A DNA stretch of 6,489 nt. Origin: Oscillospiraceae bacterium. GTDB lineage: Bacteria > Bacillota > Clostridia > Oscillospirales > Ruminococcaceae. The stretch covers positions 1-6,489 of the forward strand of contig JAIEDJ010000292.1 of the NCBI GenBank assembly GCA_029068025.1, in the 5' to 3' direction. The position numbers were made by a program, and so were the translations under genes. Positions 1 through 4,891 of this stretch are shown here, in pieces. A model generated the notes under the pieces. That model had not been told where the DNA came from. It did no database searches and saw only the letters and a program-made list of their open reading frames with translations. Position 1 is the first letter of the stretch. Each line of letters starts with the position of its first letter.

Positions 1-57
1 GCAATAAGATAGGCAGCTTCGGATAACCGAACACAAGAACAACGTGATAAGGGAGCA

Positions 58-182
58 GGAGAAATTTCAAAAAGCAGTCCCGCTCGGCGCAGCCGCATTA
101 TGCGCTACGCGCAAAACGCTAGCGGAGCCGAGTGGGGCTGGCTAGTGCGGCGCTTCGCGCCGCACGGATTTGAAATTTCTTT
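58..182. repeat. Large palindromic intergenic element (REP/MITE-like or structured RNA)
   Basis: A nested inverted-repeat structure fills most of the gap before the first gene. The outer arms GAAATTTCAAA (61-71) and TTTGAAATTTC (169-179) are perfectly complementary; one more A-T pair and two G-T pairs extend them outward. Inside, CCCGCTCGGC (79-88) pairs with GCCGAGTGGG (127-136) with one wobble. A second, perfect hairpin has GTGCGGCGC (145-153) and GCGCCGCAC (157-165) around a TTC loop. The interior is much more GC-rich than the outer arms. There is no T-run after it, so it is not a simple terminator. It could be a mobile palindromic repeat, an RNA leader structure for the next gene, or a DNA cruciform recognised by a protein. 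The palindrome is certain; its role is unknown. Confidence 0.75.
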
Positions 183-216
183 TAAATCAACAGCCCTTCG
201 TCAACGCTTAATATTT

Positions 217-225
217 GGGGGTGAT
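217..225 (+). promoter_or_regulatory. Ribosome binding site that places the start at an AUA codon
   Basis: GGGGGTGAT matches the extended Shine-Dalgarno GGAGGTGAT, with a G-U wobble replacing the A. Seven bases after the GGGGG core, at the ideal distance, lies ATA (229-231), not ATG. The nearest in-frame ATGs (259 and 262) are far too distant and would remove the basic end of the signal peptide. The ATG at 100 lies 117 bases upstream inside the palindromic element. The same 12 bases, GGGGGTGATAAT, occur again at 2782-2793 in front of ATT. Confidence 0.65.
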
Positions 226-228
226 AAT

Positions 229-1932
229 ATAAATTTCAAGAGATTTTTTGCCGCCTTTATGATGGCGGCTTTTTGTTTGAATTCCGTTGCTTTCGCAAGT
301 TCGGGCGATCCGAATATAGATCACGGCGGCAGCGGTCTGGAAGGCGGTCAAGCGGAAAACTTCTGGTACTCGGGTGATGAGGGCGTCAGGGTCACTGTTG
401 TTGATTCGCGGACAGGAGAAATTAAATCTCAGTCTATAGATTACACGAATAAGCATCCCGATGATATAGCCGTTCATTTCGGAAAAGTAAGCAAGTCCGA
501 ATATATCGCGGGGAAAGCCATTTCACCCAGTACCGCGAAATACAAGTATAAGAATCCGGCGCAGCCGCTTCCCCTGATCGTTTCCAACGGCAATTACACA
601 ACGGATATAGAAAAGATTCGCAGCTATTTCACCGACGAAAAGGTGGTTGAGGCAGTCGCGGAGCAGGCGGGATTTACGCTCAAAAAAATAACCGACGGTG
701 ACTACAAATTGATGATCGAGCCGATCATCTATGTCACCTACAACGGCGTGAGGACTGCGATGACGGCGACCGAGGCGGCGCTTTACAATATGCAGACAGG
801 CGGCGACCTTACAAGCAAATTAGGTATGCTCACTCATAAAAACTTGCCGCTTGCCATGTTTCTCGAAAAGGATGATCTTGGGTATTCCGCCTGGACAGGC
901 TCAAAGACTGCGTTCACGACAGACAGTAATATTATTAAATATCTCGGTGTCGGGATCGTGTCGTTTAAGGAAGATCCGCCCGAGGAGGACGACGACAAGC
1001 CTTCTTCCGGTGAATTTGATTACCGTGTAGATACCGATGTGTACACAAGCGTGACCGTCAGCGGCGGCAAGCATACTCCGGACAATCCCGTTACCGTTCG
1101 TTTTTATATCAAAAACAAGGTTTATACGGTCGGTAATATAGTCTACCCCGAGGACGGCTCACAGCTAGTCTGGGTCAAGTGGCACACTCCGAACACGGAG
1201 CAGACTGTCAACATTCGTGTAAGCGTTTCGGGCGGCGCTCACGCGGATAAGACGAATATAACCGCGAATGTTGTCGATCTCAACAAAAATCCTCCGCCCG
1301 ATCCGACCGCTGATGACCGCAACGACAGCTTCAGAACGCCGAGCGTACCGAGTATGCCGCAGAGAACCTCATCGGCGTGGAGCGTCTGGAGCGCTTACTG
1401 GCAAGCAAAATGGGTATGGCATTCGAGCTGGCGGTGGAACGGAAGGCGCTGGGTAGATAACGGACGTTGGGTCGACGAGGGCGAGTGGAAGTTCCGCAGC
1501 AACTCTTACAGAGTTTCGCTCAGCGCGAATATGCAGATAACTTGCGATGATAAAAATCCCACAGCTTCCGGAAAAACAATGAAATCCGGCTATGGAATCA
1601 ACGAGAAAGTGACGGCTTCGGTCAGCGGAAACGGAGAACATACCGCCTTGCAAAACGCGGTCGCATATTTCCCCGAATTTTATTATTCATCGTATTGGCG
1701 GCTGCTTGAAAGCACTTCGACAAATTCGCTTGAATTCCGAAAGAACAAGTACAGCACCTACAATAACCGAACGCATTTCACTCCGGTTTGGTATCCGGAC
1801 GGCGGCTACAAGGTTTACACATGGGCGATGGATTGCTGGACTCCTGCGGGAATGCTGTCGATGAATCTGACAGACAGCGTTACCATCAAGGGTAACGTTT
1901 TTGACGATTGGCATATTGCTCCCGCGAATTAA
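229..1932 (+). CDS. Secreted, tryptophan-rich surface protein of a clostridial conjugative element
   Basis: About 567 residues, first gene of the transfer cluster. I place the start at ATA 229 because it follows an ideal ribosome binding site and gives a textbook signal peptide: basic N-terminus (NFKR), hydrophobic core, and a VAFA|SS cleavage site after residue 23. An ATG-started reading frame begins at 100 but would run through the palindromic element. After the signal come an uncharacterised N-terminal region (about 24-245), an acidic linker rich in D/E and P (about 247-262), a beta-rich Ig-like stretch (about 262-352), a proline-rich hinge (NPPPDP, from 354), a segment with 10 tryptophans in 37 residues (384-420, including WVDNG/WVDEG repeats), and a C-terminal beta-rich domain (about 424-567). 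I recall similar proteins beside pilin-like genes in clostridial CTn elements, but their function is not established. A cell-surface role in mating contact is inference. There is no sortase motif or C-terminal anchor. Confidence 0.8.
   Translation: MNFKRFFAAFMMAAFCLNSVAFASSGDPNIDHGGSGLEGGQAENFWYSGDEGVRVTVVDSRTGEIKSQSIDYTNKHPDDIAVHFGKVSKSEYIAGKAISPSTAKYKYKNPAQPLPLIVSNGNYTTDIEKIRSYFTDEKVVEAVAEQAGFTLKKITDGDYKLMIEPIIYVTYNGVRTAMTATEAALYNMQTGGDLTSKLGMLTHKNLPLAMFLEKDDLGYSAWTGSKTAFTTDSNIIKYLGVGIVSFKEDPPEEDDDKPSSGEFDYRVDTDVYTSVTVSGGKHTPDNPVTVRFYIKNKVYTVGNIVYPEDGSQLVWVKWHTPNTEQTVNIRVSVSGGAHADKTNITANVVDLNKNPPPDPTADDRNDSFRTPSVPSMPQRTSSAWSVWSAYWQAKWVWHSSWRWNGRRWVDNGRWVDEGEWKFRSNSYRVSLSANMQITCDDKNPTASGKTMKSGYGINEKVTASVSGNGEHTALQNAVAYFPEFYYSSYWRLLESTSTNSLEFRKNKYSTYNNRTHFTPVWYPDGGYKVYTWAMDCWTPAGMLSMNLTDSVTIKGNVFDDWHIAPAN
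1876..1902 (+). terminator. Terminator-like hairpin inside the 3' end of the surface-protein gene
   Basis: CGTTACC (1878-1884) pairs with GGTAACG (1891-1897) around ATCAAG, and the stem extends by an A-T and a G-T pair. It is directly followed by TTTTT (1898-1902). It lies within the coding region, about 30 bases before the stop, so translating ribosomes would normally cover it. It is the first of two hairpins upstream of the pilin-like gene. The stem is of modest GC content, so it is probably weak or conditional. Confidence 0.4.
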
Positions 1933-1947
1933 ACGCGGGAGTTGTTT
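1919..1947 (+). terminator. Hairpin between surface-protein gene and pilin-like gene
   Basis: CTCCCGCG (1919-1926) and CGCGGGAG (1934-1941) form a perfect 8-bp GC-rich stem. The 7-base loop contains the stop codon TAA of the upstream gene. The following tract TTGTTT is T-rich but interrupted, so this is either a partial terminator or an mRNA 3'-end stabiliser or processing structure. It ends only a few bases before the ribosome binding site of the next gene. Confidence 0.6.
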
Positions 1948-1962
1948 ATGAAAGGAAAAATT
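1945..1962 (+). repeat. 18-nt leader repeat, copy 1 (contains the SD of the pilin-like gene)
   Basis: TTTATGAAAGGAAAAATT lies directly before ATG 1963 and supplies the AAAGGA ribosome binding site (1951-1956) at 6-base spacing. The same 18 bases recur at 2345-2362. Both copies follow a GC-rich hairpin with a T-rich tail. In this copy the ATG at 1948 is in frame with the gene and could be an alternative start five codons upstream. Confidence 0.75.
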
Positions 1963-2301
1963 ATGAAGAAGAATTTATCAAAAACCATTTGCGTTATTTT
2001 TGTAGCGCTGATCGCAATGAGCATGATGTCGATCTGCGCATTTGCAGACGGCGATGTTGCAGGCGCGATTGAGGGAACATGGAAGTCCGCTTCGGGGCAG
2101 ATCAAGCAGGTCGTGAACAACGTTGTGTTCCCAGTAATTGACCTCATTTTGGCGGTATTTTTCTTTGCAAAATTGGGGCTTGCGTACTTCGATTACCGCA
2201 AATCCGGGCATTTTGAGTGGGCTCCTCCGGCGATTTTATTCGCTTGCTTGGTGTTTACGCTCACCGCTCCGATGTACGTTTGGACGATCATAAATATCTG
2301 A
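1963..2301 (+). CDS. Pilin-like two-helix membrane protein (DUF3852-like, VirB2-type candidate)
   Basis: 112 residues from ATG 1963, chosen because AAAGGA lies 6 bases upstream; ATG 1948 or TTG 1942 would add 5 or 7 residues. Residues 1-28 form a signal peptide (KKNLSK, hydrophobic core, AFA|DG). The mature part of about 84 residues has two hydrophobic helices, about 50-75 and 89-110, separated by a short charged loop (DYRKSGHFEW). This size, cleaved leader and helix-loop-helix layout are those of VirB2/TrbC-type conjugative pilins. I recall this protein as the DUF3852 family of clostridial elements, unverified. The acidic start of the mature protein (DGDVAGAIEGTW) may be an extracellular segment. 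The gene is set off by hairpins on both sides, which would suit a major pilus subunit needing its own expression level. The pilin role is inferred from topology and position. Confidence 0.8.
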   Translation: MKKNLSKTICVIFVALIAMSMMSICAFADGDVAGAIEGTWKSASGQIKQVVNNVVFPVIDLILAVFFFAKLGLAYFDYRKSGHFEWAPPAILFACLVFTLTAPMYVWTIINI

Positions 2302-2314
2302 TGTTTTTTACTCC

Positions 2315-2347
2315 GGCGGCGTTCAAAAATTGAGCGCCGCCATTTTT
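2315..2347 (+). terminator. Rho-independent terminator after the pilin-like gene
   Basis: GGCGGCG (2315-2321) pairs with CGCCGCC (2335-2341). The stem continues through a T-G pair and TCAA/TTGA to an AAA loop, and is followed by ATTTTT (2342-2347). This is the best intrinsic terminator in the window. It lies 13 bases after the pilin stop and only 3 bases before the AAAGGA of the next gene. With no evident promoter in between, some read-through must supply the downstream transfer genes. Confidence 0.8.
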
Positions 2348-2362
2348 ATGAAAGGAAAAATT
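2345..2362 (+). repeat. 18-nt leader repeat, copy 2 (contains the SD of the 132-aa gene)
   Basis: Exact copy of TTTATGAAAGGAAAAATT at 1945-1962, overlapping the T-tract of the terminator. It supplies AAAGGA upstream of ATG 2365. Here the internal ATG (2348) is out of frame and opens a six-codon frame (MKGKIQ) whose TGA overlaps the real ATG. Confidence 0.75.
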
Positions 2363-2364
2363 CA

Positions 2365-2763
2365 ATGACATTTTTTGAAAACGAGCTGATGAAAATGTTC
2401 GGAAAGAACGAGGCTCTGACGGATATTCGCTGTGTCGGGAACGCGCTTATAGGCAGACTTACGCGCGATACGATAGCGAAAATTTCCTTTATAACTACCG
2501 GGTATCACGGACATTATACAAATGTTCTGATTCAGGTGATCAATCCTCAGACCGGAGAGGTTGACAGACACGGAATAAATCTCAACGAGGCTTTTGGATT
2601 CTCAAAAAAACAAGGAATTCATATTTATGACTCCGATGATGGTATGGTGCGCTGGTGTAACTTTACTCCGAGCAATAAGAATTACAAGGATATTAACCGT
2701 ACCATAGAACAGTACCTTGAAATGTTCGTCGAACCCGTTCAGGGGATGCAAATGAATATGTGA
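2365..2763 (+). CDS. Conserved conjugative-element protein of unknown function, 132 aa
   Basis: Starts at ATG 2365 behind AAAGGA with 8-base spacing. It is a soluble protein with no signal peptide or membrane segment. The N-terminus (FFENELMKMFGKNEAL) looks helical. It is followed by an alternating beta pattern with the motifs IGRLTRDTIAKISFITTGYHGHYTN and INPQTGEVD, and the C-terminus (YKDINRTIEQYLEMFV) is helical. I recall proteins with the same FFE-ELxxxFG start and FVTTGYHxHY-like core between pilin-like and VirB6-like genes in clostridial elements, with no known function. Position inside the transfer cluster suggests a cytoplasmic accessory of the secretion machine or a regulator of it; that is inference. 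The stop is 30 bases before the VirB6-like gene, so they are probably co-transcribed. Confidence 0.75.
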   Translation: MTFFENELMKMFGKNEALTDIRCVGNALIGRLTRDTIAKISFITTGYHGHYTNVLIQVINPQTGEVDRHGINLNEAFGFSKKQGIHIYDSDDGMVRWCNFTPSNKNYKDINRTIEQYLEMFVEPVQGMQMNM

Positions 2764-2781
2764 AGCGCGAAAATTTAATTC

Positions 2782-2790
2782 GGGGGTGAT
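2782..2790 (+). promoter_or_regulatory. Ribosome binding site that places the VirB6-like start at an AUU codon
   Basis: GGGGGTGAT is identical to the site at 217-225. At the ideal distance (seven bases after the GGGGG core) the codon is ATT (2794-2796). The conventional in-frame choice, TTG 2803, is 16 bases from the core, too far for efficient initiation. Confidence 0.6.
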
Positions 2791-2793
2791 AAT

Positions 2794-3654
2794 ATTTTTA
2801 AATTGGACATCGGCGCGAACCTGGTAAATAAGCTCTTCGATTTTATAACGGATTGGATATATCAGCAGATCATCAAGGCGCTTGGCGAGTTTTTCGGAGT
2901 GATTAATACGATGGGCGCGGATCTGTTCGGACTGCCGTGGGTAAAGCAGATCGTGCAGCTTTTCCAGAATCTCGGATGGGCTTTATTCATTGTGGGGATC
3001 GTTGTCGCGCTGTTTGAGTTTGCCATCGAATCTCAGAATGGTCGCGGCGATCCGAAGGCTCTCGCGCTGAATATTATTAAGGGATTTTTCGCGGTGAATT
3101 TATTCTGCAATGTTCCCGTGCAATTATATTCCTTCTCGGTAAAGCTGCAGATCGGCATGAACGGCAGCATGACAGGGCTTGTAAGTCCAGACGGCGGCTC
3201 ACTCGCGAACGCGTGTCTTAAAACCTTCAACACCATGATGTTCGGACCGCTCTTGGGAATACTGATTCTCATAATGATGGGCTATGCGATAATAAAGGTA
3301 TTCCTGTCAAGCATTAAGCGCGGCGGAATTCTTTTGATCCAGATCGCTGTCGGATCGCTGTATATGTTTTCGGTTCCGCGCGGCTTCTCGGACGGCTTTA
3401 TAATGTGGATAAAGCAGATCATCGCCACCTGTCTGACCGCTTTTTTACAGTCCACAATGCTTGTCTGCGGCTTGATACTTTTTAAAGATCATTGGCTGCT
3501 CGGGCTTGGGATAATGCTCGCCGCAGGTGAGATACCGAGGATCGCGGGAGCGTTCGGACTTGAAACCGCGGCACGTCCTAACATCAATTCCGTGGTTAAT
3601 ACGGCTCAATCAGCTGTGCATCTGACACAGATGGTCAGGGCAGCGGCAAAGTAA
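2794..3654 (+). CDS. VirB6/TrbL-like polytopic membrane protein of the conjugation channel
   Basis: 286 residues if initiated at ATT 2794, or 283 from TTG 2803; the ribosome binding site favours ATT. An N-terminal amphipathic region (residues 1-50, KLFDFITDWIYQQIIKALGEFFGVI) precedes hydrophobic segments at about 61-77, 90-112, 150-170, 177-193, 207-229 and 232-246. The C-terminus is hydrophilic and helical (NINSVVNTAQSAVHLTQMVRAAAK). Glycine-rich loops and KxFLSSIKRGG after the third segment fit the VirB6/TrbL-type proteins of Gram-positive conjugative elements, which form the inner-membrane channel of the type IV secretion system. Placement between the pilin-like and VirB3-like genes supports this. 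Exact topology is uncertain. I see no truncation or frameshift. Confidence 0.85.
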   Translation: MFKLDIGANLVNKLFDFITDWIYQQIIKALGEFFGVINTMGADLFGLPWVKQIVQLFQNLGWALFIVGIVVALFEFAIESQNGRGDPKALALNIIKGFFAVNLFCNVPVQLYSFSVKLQIGMNGSMTGLVSPDGGSLANACLKTFNTMMFGPLLGILILIMMGYAIIKVFLSSIKRGGILLIQIAVGSLYMFSVPRGFSDGFIMWIKQIIATCLTAFLQSTMLVCGLILFKDHWLLGLGIMLAAGEIPRIAGAFGLETAARPNINSVVNTAQSAVHLTQMVRAAAK

Positions 3655-3776
3655 CAGCGAGGCGAGTGAGCGTTATGATGATTTGCTTGCAAATCGTCAT
3701 AACGTGAAGCGACCTCAAAAAATTCAAAGATTTTTTTGAGGTCAGCCGAGCGTTTGAAATAAAGAGGTGAGAAATT
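3655..3776 (+). other. Structured intergenic region with two hairpins upstream of the VirB3-like gene
   Basis: Hairpin 1 pairs CGTTATGATGATTTGC (3671-3686) with GCAAATCGTCATAACG (3689-3704), 16 bp with one G-T. Hairpin 2 pairs GACCTCAAAAAA (3711-3722) with TTTTTTGAGGTC (3732-3743), 12 bp, 9-base loop. There is no T-run after either, so neither is a standard terminator. ACCTC (3712-3716) is complementary both to GAGGT in hairpin 2 (3738-3742) and to GAGGT of the ribosome binding site AAAGAGGTGAG (3764-3768), so alternative folds could hide or expose the start of the next gene. A palindromic mobile repeat is an equally good explanation. Confidence 0.65.
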
Positions 3777-4034
3777 ATGTATATCTATCCGGATAACTTA
3801 AAAGCCGCGCCTATGCTGTTCCTGTGGCGGCTGAAGGATCTTGCCGTGATCGGGATCGGAGCGCTTATATCCGTACTTGCGCTGTCGCAGATCGGGTTTT
3901 CACTTCCGCTGGTCGCAACGCTTGCTTACGCGTTTTTGGCGATACGCTTTGAGGATACCAGCATCTTGGATTTTATAAAATACGCGGTGAATTATTTCTT
4001 TGTGGAACAGCAGGAATTTCGATGGAAAATTTAA
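3777..4034 (+). CDS. VirB3/PrgI/TcpE-like small membrane protein
   Basis: 85 residues from ATG 3777, with the strong site AAAGAGGTGAG 6 bases upstream. The layout is a short N-terminus (MYIYPDNLKAAPMLFLWRLKD), two adjacent hydrophobic helices (about 22-37 and 42-58) joined by a tight turn, and a hydrophilic tail ending FFVEQQEFRWKI. Small double-helix proteins of this kind (PrgI, TcpE, VirB3) stand directly before the VirB4 ATPase gene in Gram-positive conjugation systems and bind the ATPase at the membrane. Here the next transfer gene encodes a VirB4 N-terminal-like protein, which fits, but a zinc-ribbon gene has come between them. The exact family is not certain; VirB3-like is inferred from size, topology and position. 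Confidence 0.8.
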   Translation: MYIYPDNLKAAPMLFLWRLKDLAVIGIGALISVLALSQIGFSLPLVATLAYAFLAIRFEDTSILDFIKYAVNYFFVEQQEFRWKI

Positions 4035-4035
4035 C

Positions 4036-4064
4036 TGGACTTCTTTTAGGAACTGTGGTATAAT
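4036..4064 (+). promoter_or_regulatory. Candidate promoter with extended -10 upstream of the zinc-ribbon gene
   Basis: TGGACT (4036-4041, 4 of 6 matches to TTGACA) lies 17 bases before TATAAT (4059-4064, perfect), which is preceded by TGG (4056-4058), giving an extended -10. Transcription would start near 4071, leaving a leader of only about 13 bases that still includes the ribosome binding site GAGGTG (4072-4077). It begins immediately after the stop of the VirB3-like gene. It is the only clear sigma-A-type promoter I see in the window. Confidence 0.6.
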
Positions 4065-4083
4065 GGTCACAGAGGTGATTAAT

Positions 4084-4302
4084 GTGCGCAAGATAATTAA
4101 AAACAGCGTAAAATGTAATTTGTGCGGCGAAATAATTATTTCAGAGGATGTTCATGATTTTAAATGCTGCAAATGCGGCGCGGTAGCCGTAGATGGTGGA
4201 AATGATTATTTAAGGCGTACTTATAGGAACAGCCCCGATGATTATACCGAGCTTTCCGAATTTGAAGAATCCGAATCTGCCGGAAACGTGGAAACTAATT
4301 AA
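4084..4302 (+). CDS. Small zinc-ribbon protein (DUF7695-like), 72 aa
   Basis: Start placed at GTG 4084, 6 bases after GAGGTG. The ATG at 4082 is out of frame and stops after four codons, and the in-frame ATGs at 4000 and 4063 lie in the preceding gene or the -10 box. The protein begins VRKIIKNSVK and has two Cys pairs, CNLC and CCKC, about 20 residues apart, each followed by G (CG knuckles), forming a zinc ribbon. VDGGNDYLRR follows, then an acidic tail (ELSEFEESESAG). I recall this arrangement as the DUF7695 family, found in many bacteria and phages with unknown function; this name is unverified. The gene has its own promoter-like sequence and separates two genes that are normally neighbours, so it looks like an inserted cargo or regulatory gene. 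It ends 13 bases before the next start. Confidence 0.75.
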   Translation: MRKIIKNSVKCNLCGEIIISEDVHDFKCCKCGAVAVDGGNDYLRRTYRNSPDDYTELSEFEESESAGNVETN

Positions 4303-4315
4303 TTGGGAGGTAATT

Positions 4316-4891
4316 TTGAAGAACAAAAAACAGCAGAATAATCAAAGCACTCGACAGCTTCTCGGAATCGAGGGCATAACCGAATACTCGCTCAAGACCG
4401 CTTCCTCGGAGGCGGTCTTTTTCAGTATAAAGCCGAGCAATATTTCCGTTATGTCCGAAGCGGCGCTATCGGCTAAAATATACGCGCTGATGGGCGTTCT
4501 CAAGGGCTTGACGGAGATAGAGATACTCTGCGTAAACAGCCGCGAGAGCTTCGAGGGAAACAAAAATCACTTGAAAACTCTCGCTAAAAAAGAGGAAAAC
4601 GCGGCGGTTCGCGGACTGCTCGAACAGGATATGCAGCACCTCGATCATATCCAGGCGCTGACCGCTACGGCGCGCGAATTCTTGTTGATCGTGAGGATTC
4701 GCGGATTAAAAGACAAGGAAATTTTTTCATACCTCAACAGGATCGAAAAGACCTTGAACGAGAACGGATTCTCCGCCCGAAGATACGAGAGCGAGGACAT
4801 AAAAACTCTGCTTGCCGTGTATTTCGAGCAGAATGTTACTACGGAAAAATTTGAAAATTATGACGGAGAAAGGTGGGTCATAAATGAGTGA
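4316..4891 (+). CDS. VirB4/TraC N-terminal-domain-like protein without the ATPase
   Basis: 191 residues from TTG 4316, chosen because GGGAGG (4305-4310) is 5 bases upstream; ATG 4238 would overlap the zinc-ribbon gene by 65 bases and has no ribosome binding site. After a basic, Gln/Asn-rich start, residues 15-60 (LLGIEGITEYSLKT, VFFSIKPSNISVMSE) and 61-130 (LKGLTEIEILCVNSRESFE, a long charged helix, REFLLIVRIRG) match the pattern of the N-terminal domain of VirB4/TraC-like ATPases. So does the end: an EIFSYLNRIEKTL helix, then GFSARRYESEDIKTLLAVYFEQN. No Walker A or B motif is present and the stop is clean, so the domain is encoded alone. It probably docks on the VirB3-like protein at the membrane; an ATPase may be encoded further downstream. 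The 3' end overlaps the next gene by 8 bases, implying translational coupling. The family assignment is by pattern. Confidence 0.7.
   Translation: MKNKKQQNNQSTRQLLGIEGITEYSLKTASSEAVFFSIKPSNISVMSEAALSAKIYALMGVLKGLTEIEILCVNSRESFEGNKNHLKTLAKKEENAAVRGLLEQDMQHLDHIQALTATAREFLLIVRIRGLKDKEIFSYLNRIEKTLNENGFSARRYESEDIKTLLAVYFEQNVTTEKFENYDGERWVINE
4394..4422 (+). terminator. Intrinsic-terminator-like hairpin within the VirB4-N gene
   Basis: AAGACCGC (4394-4401) pairs with GCGGTCTT (4412-4419). The stem continues through a T-G pair and TCC/GGA to a tight loop, and the 3' arm runs into TTTTT (4418-4422). It covers codons 27-36 of the gene. It lies 92 bases after the zinc-ribbon stop codon, so it could end the short transcript from the 4036-4064 promoter. 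Ribosomes translating the VirB4-N gene would be expected to prevent its folding. The structure is clear; its activity is inferred. Confidence 0.5.

Noticed and set aside
3..26. Possible C-terminal tail of an upstream gene ending NKIGSFG
   Set aside because: Only seven codons are visible; all three frames stop early, so the choice of frame is not supportable. TAA lies in the loop of a small TTCGG/CCGAA hairpin (18-31).
187..214. Promoter-like TCAACA, 16 bases, TAATAT before the first gene
   Set aside because: Four of six matches in each box is common by chance in this AT-rich stretch, and it lies too close to the ribosome binding site to judge.
100..228. ATG-started N-terminal extension of the first gene
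   Set aside because: It runs through the palindromic element, has no ribosome binding site, and places the signal peptide about 44 residues inside the protein.
1369..1653. Minus-strand frame of 94 codons opposite the Trp-rich segment
   Set aside because: Lies opposite the W-rich coding of the surface protein; no independent start signal or recognisable motif supports it.
1901..1931. TTGACG as a -35 box for the pilin-like gene
   Set aside because: No acceptable -10 is found 16-18 bases downstream; that stretch is the GC hairpin.
2348..2368. Six-codon upstream frame MKGKIQ overlapping the start of the 132-aa gene
   Set aside because: It arises from the shared 18-nt leader, whose ATG overlaps the ribosome binding site; nothing shows it is translated.
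4000..4083. Longer zinc-ribbon protein starting at 4000 or 4063
   Set aside because: These starts overlap the VirB3-like gene or the -10 box and lack a ribosome binding site; GTG 4084 has a good one and gives the expected N-terminus.
4238..4315. Longer VirB4-N protein starting at ATG 4238
   Set aside because: It would overlap the zinc-ribbon gene by 65 bases with no ribosome binding site; TTG 4316 has GGGAGG at 5 bases.
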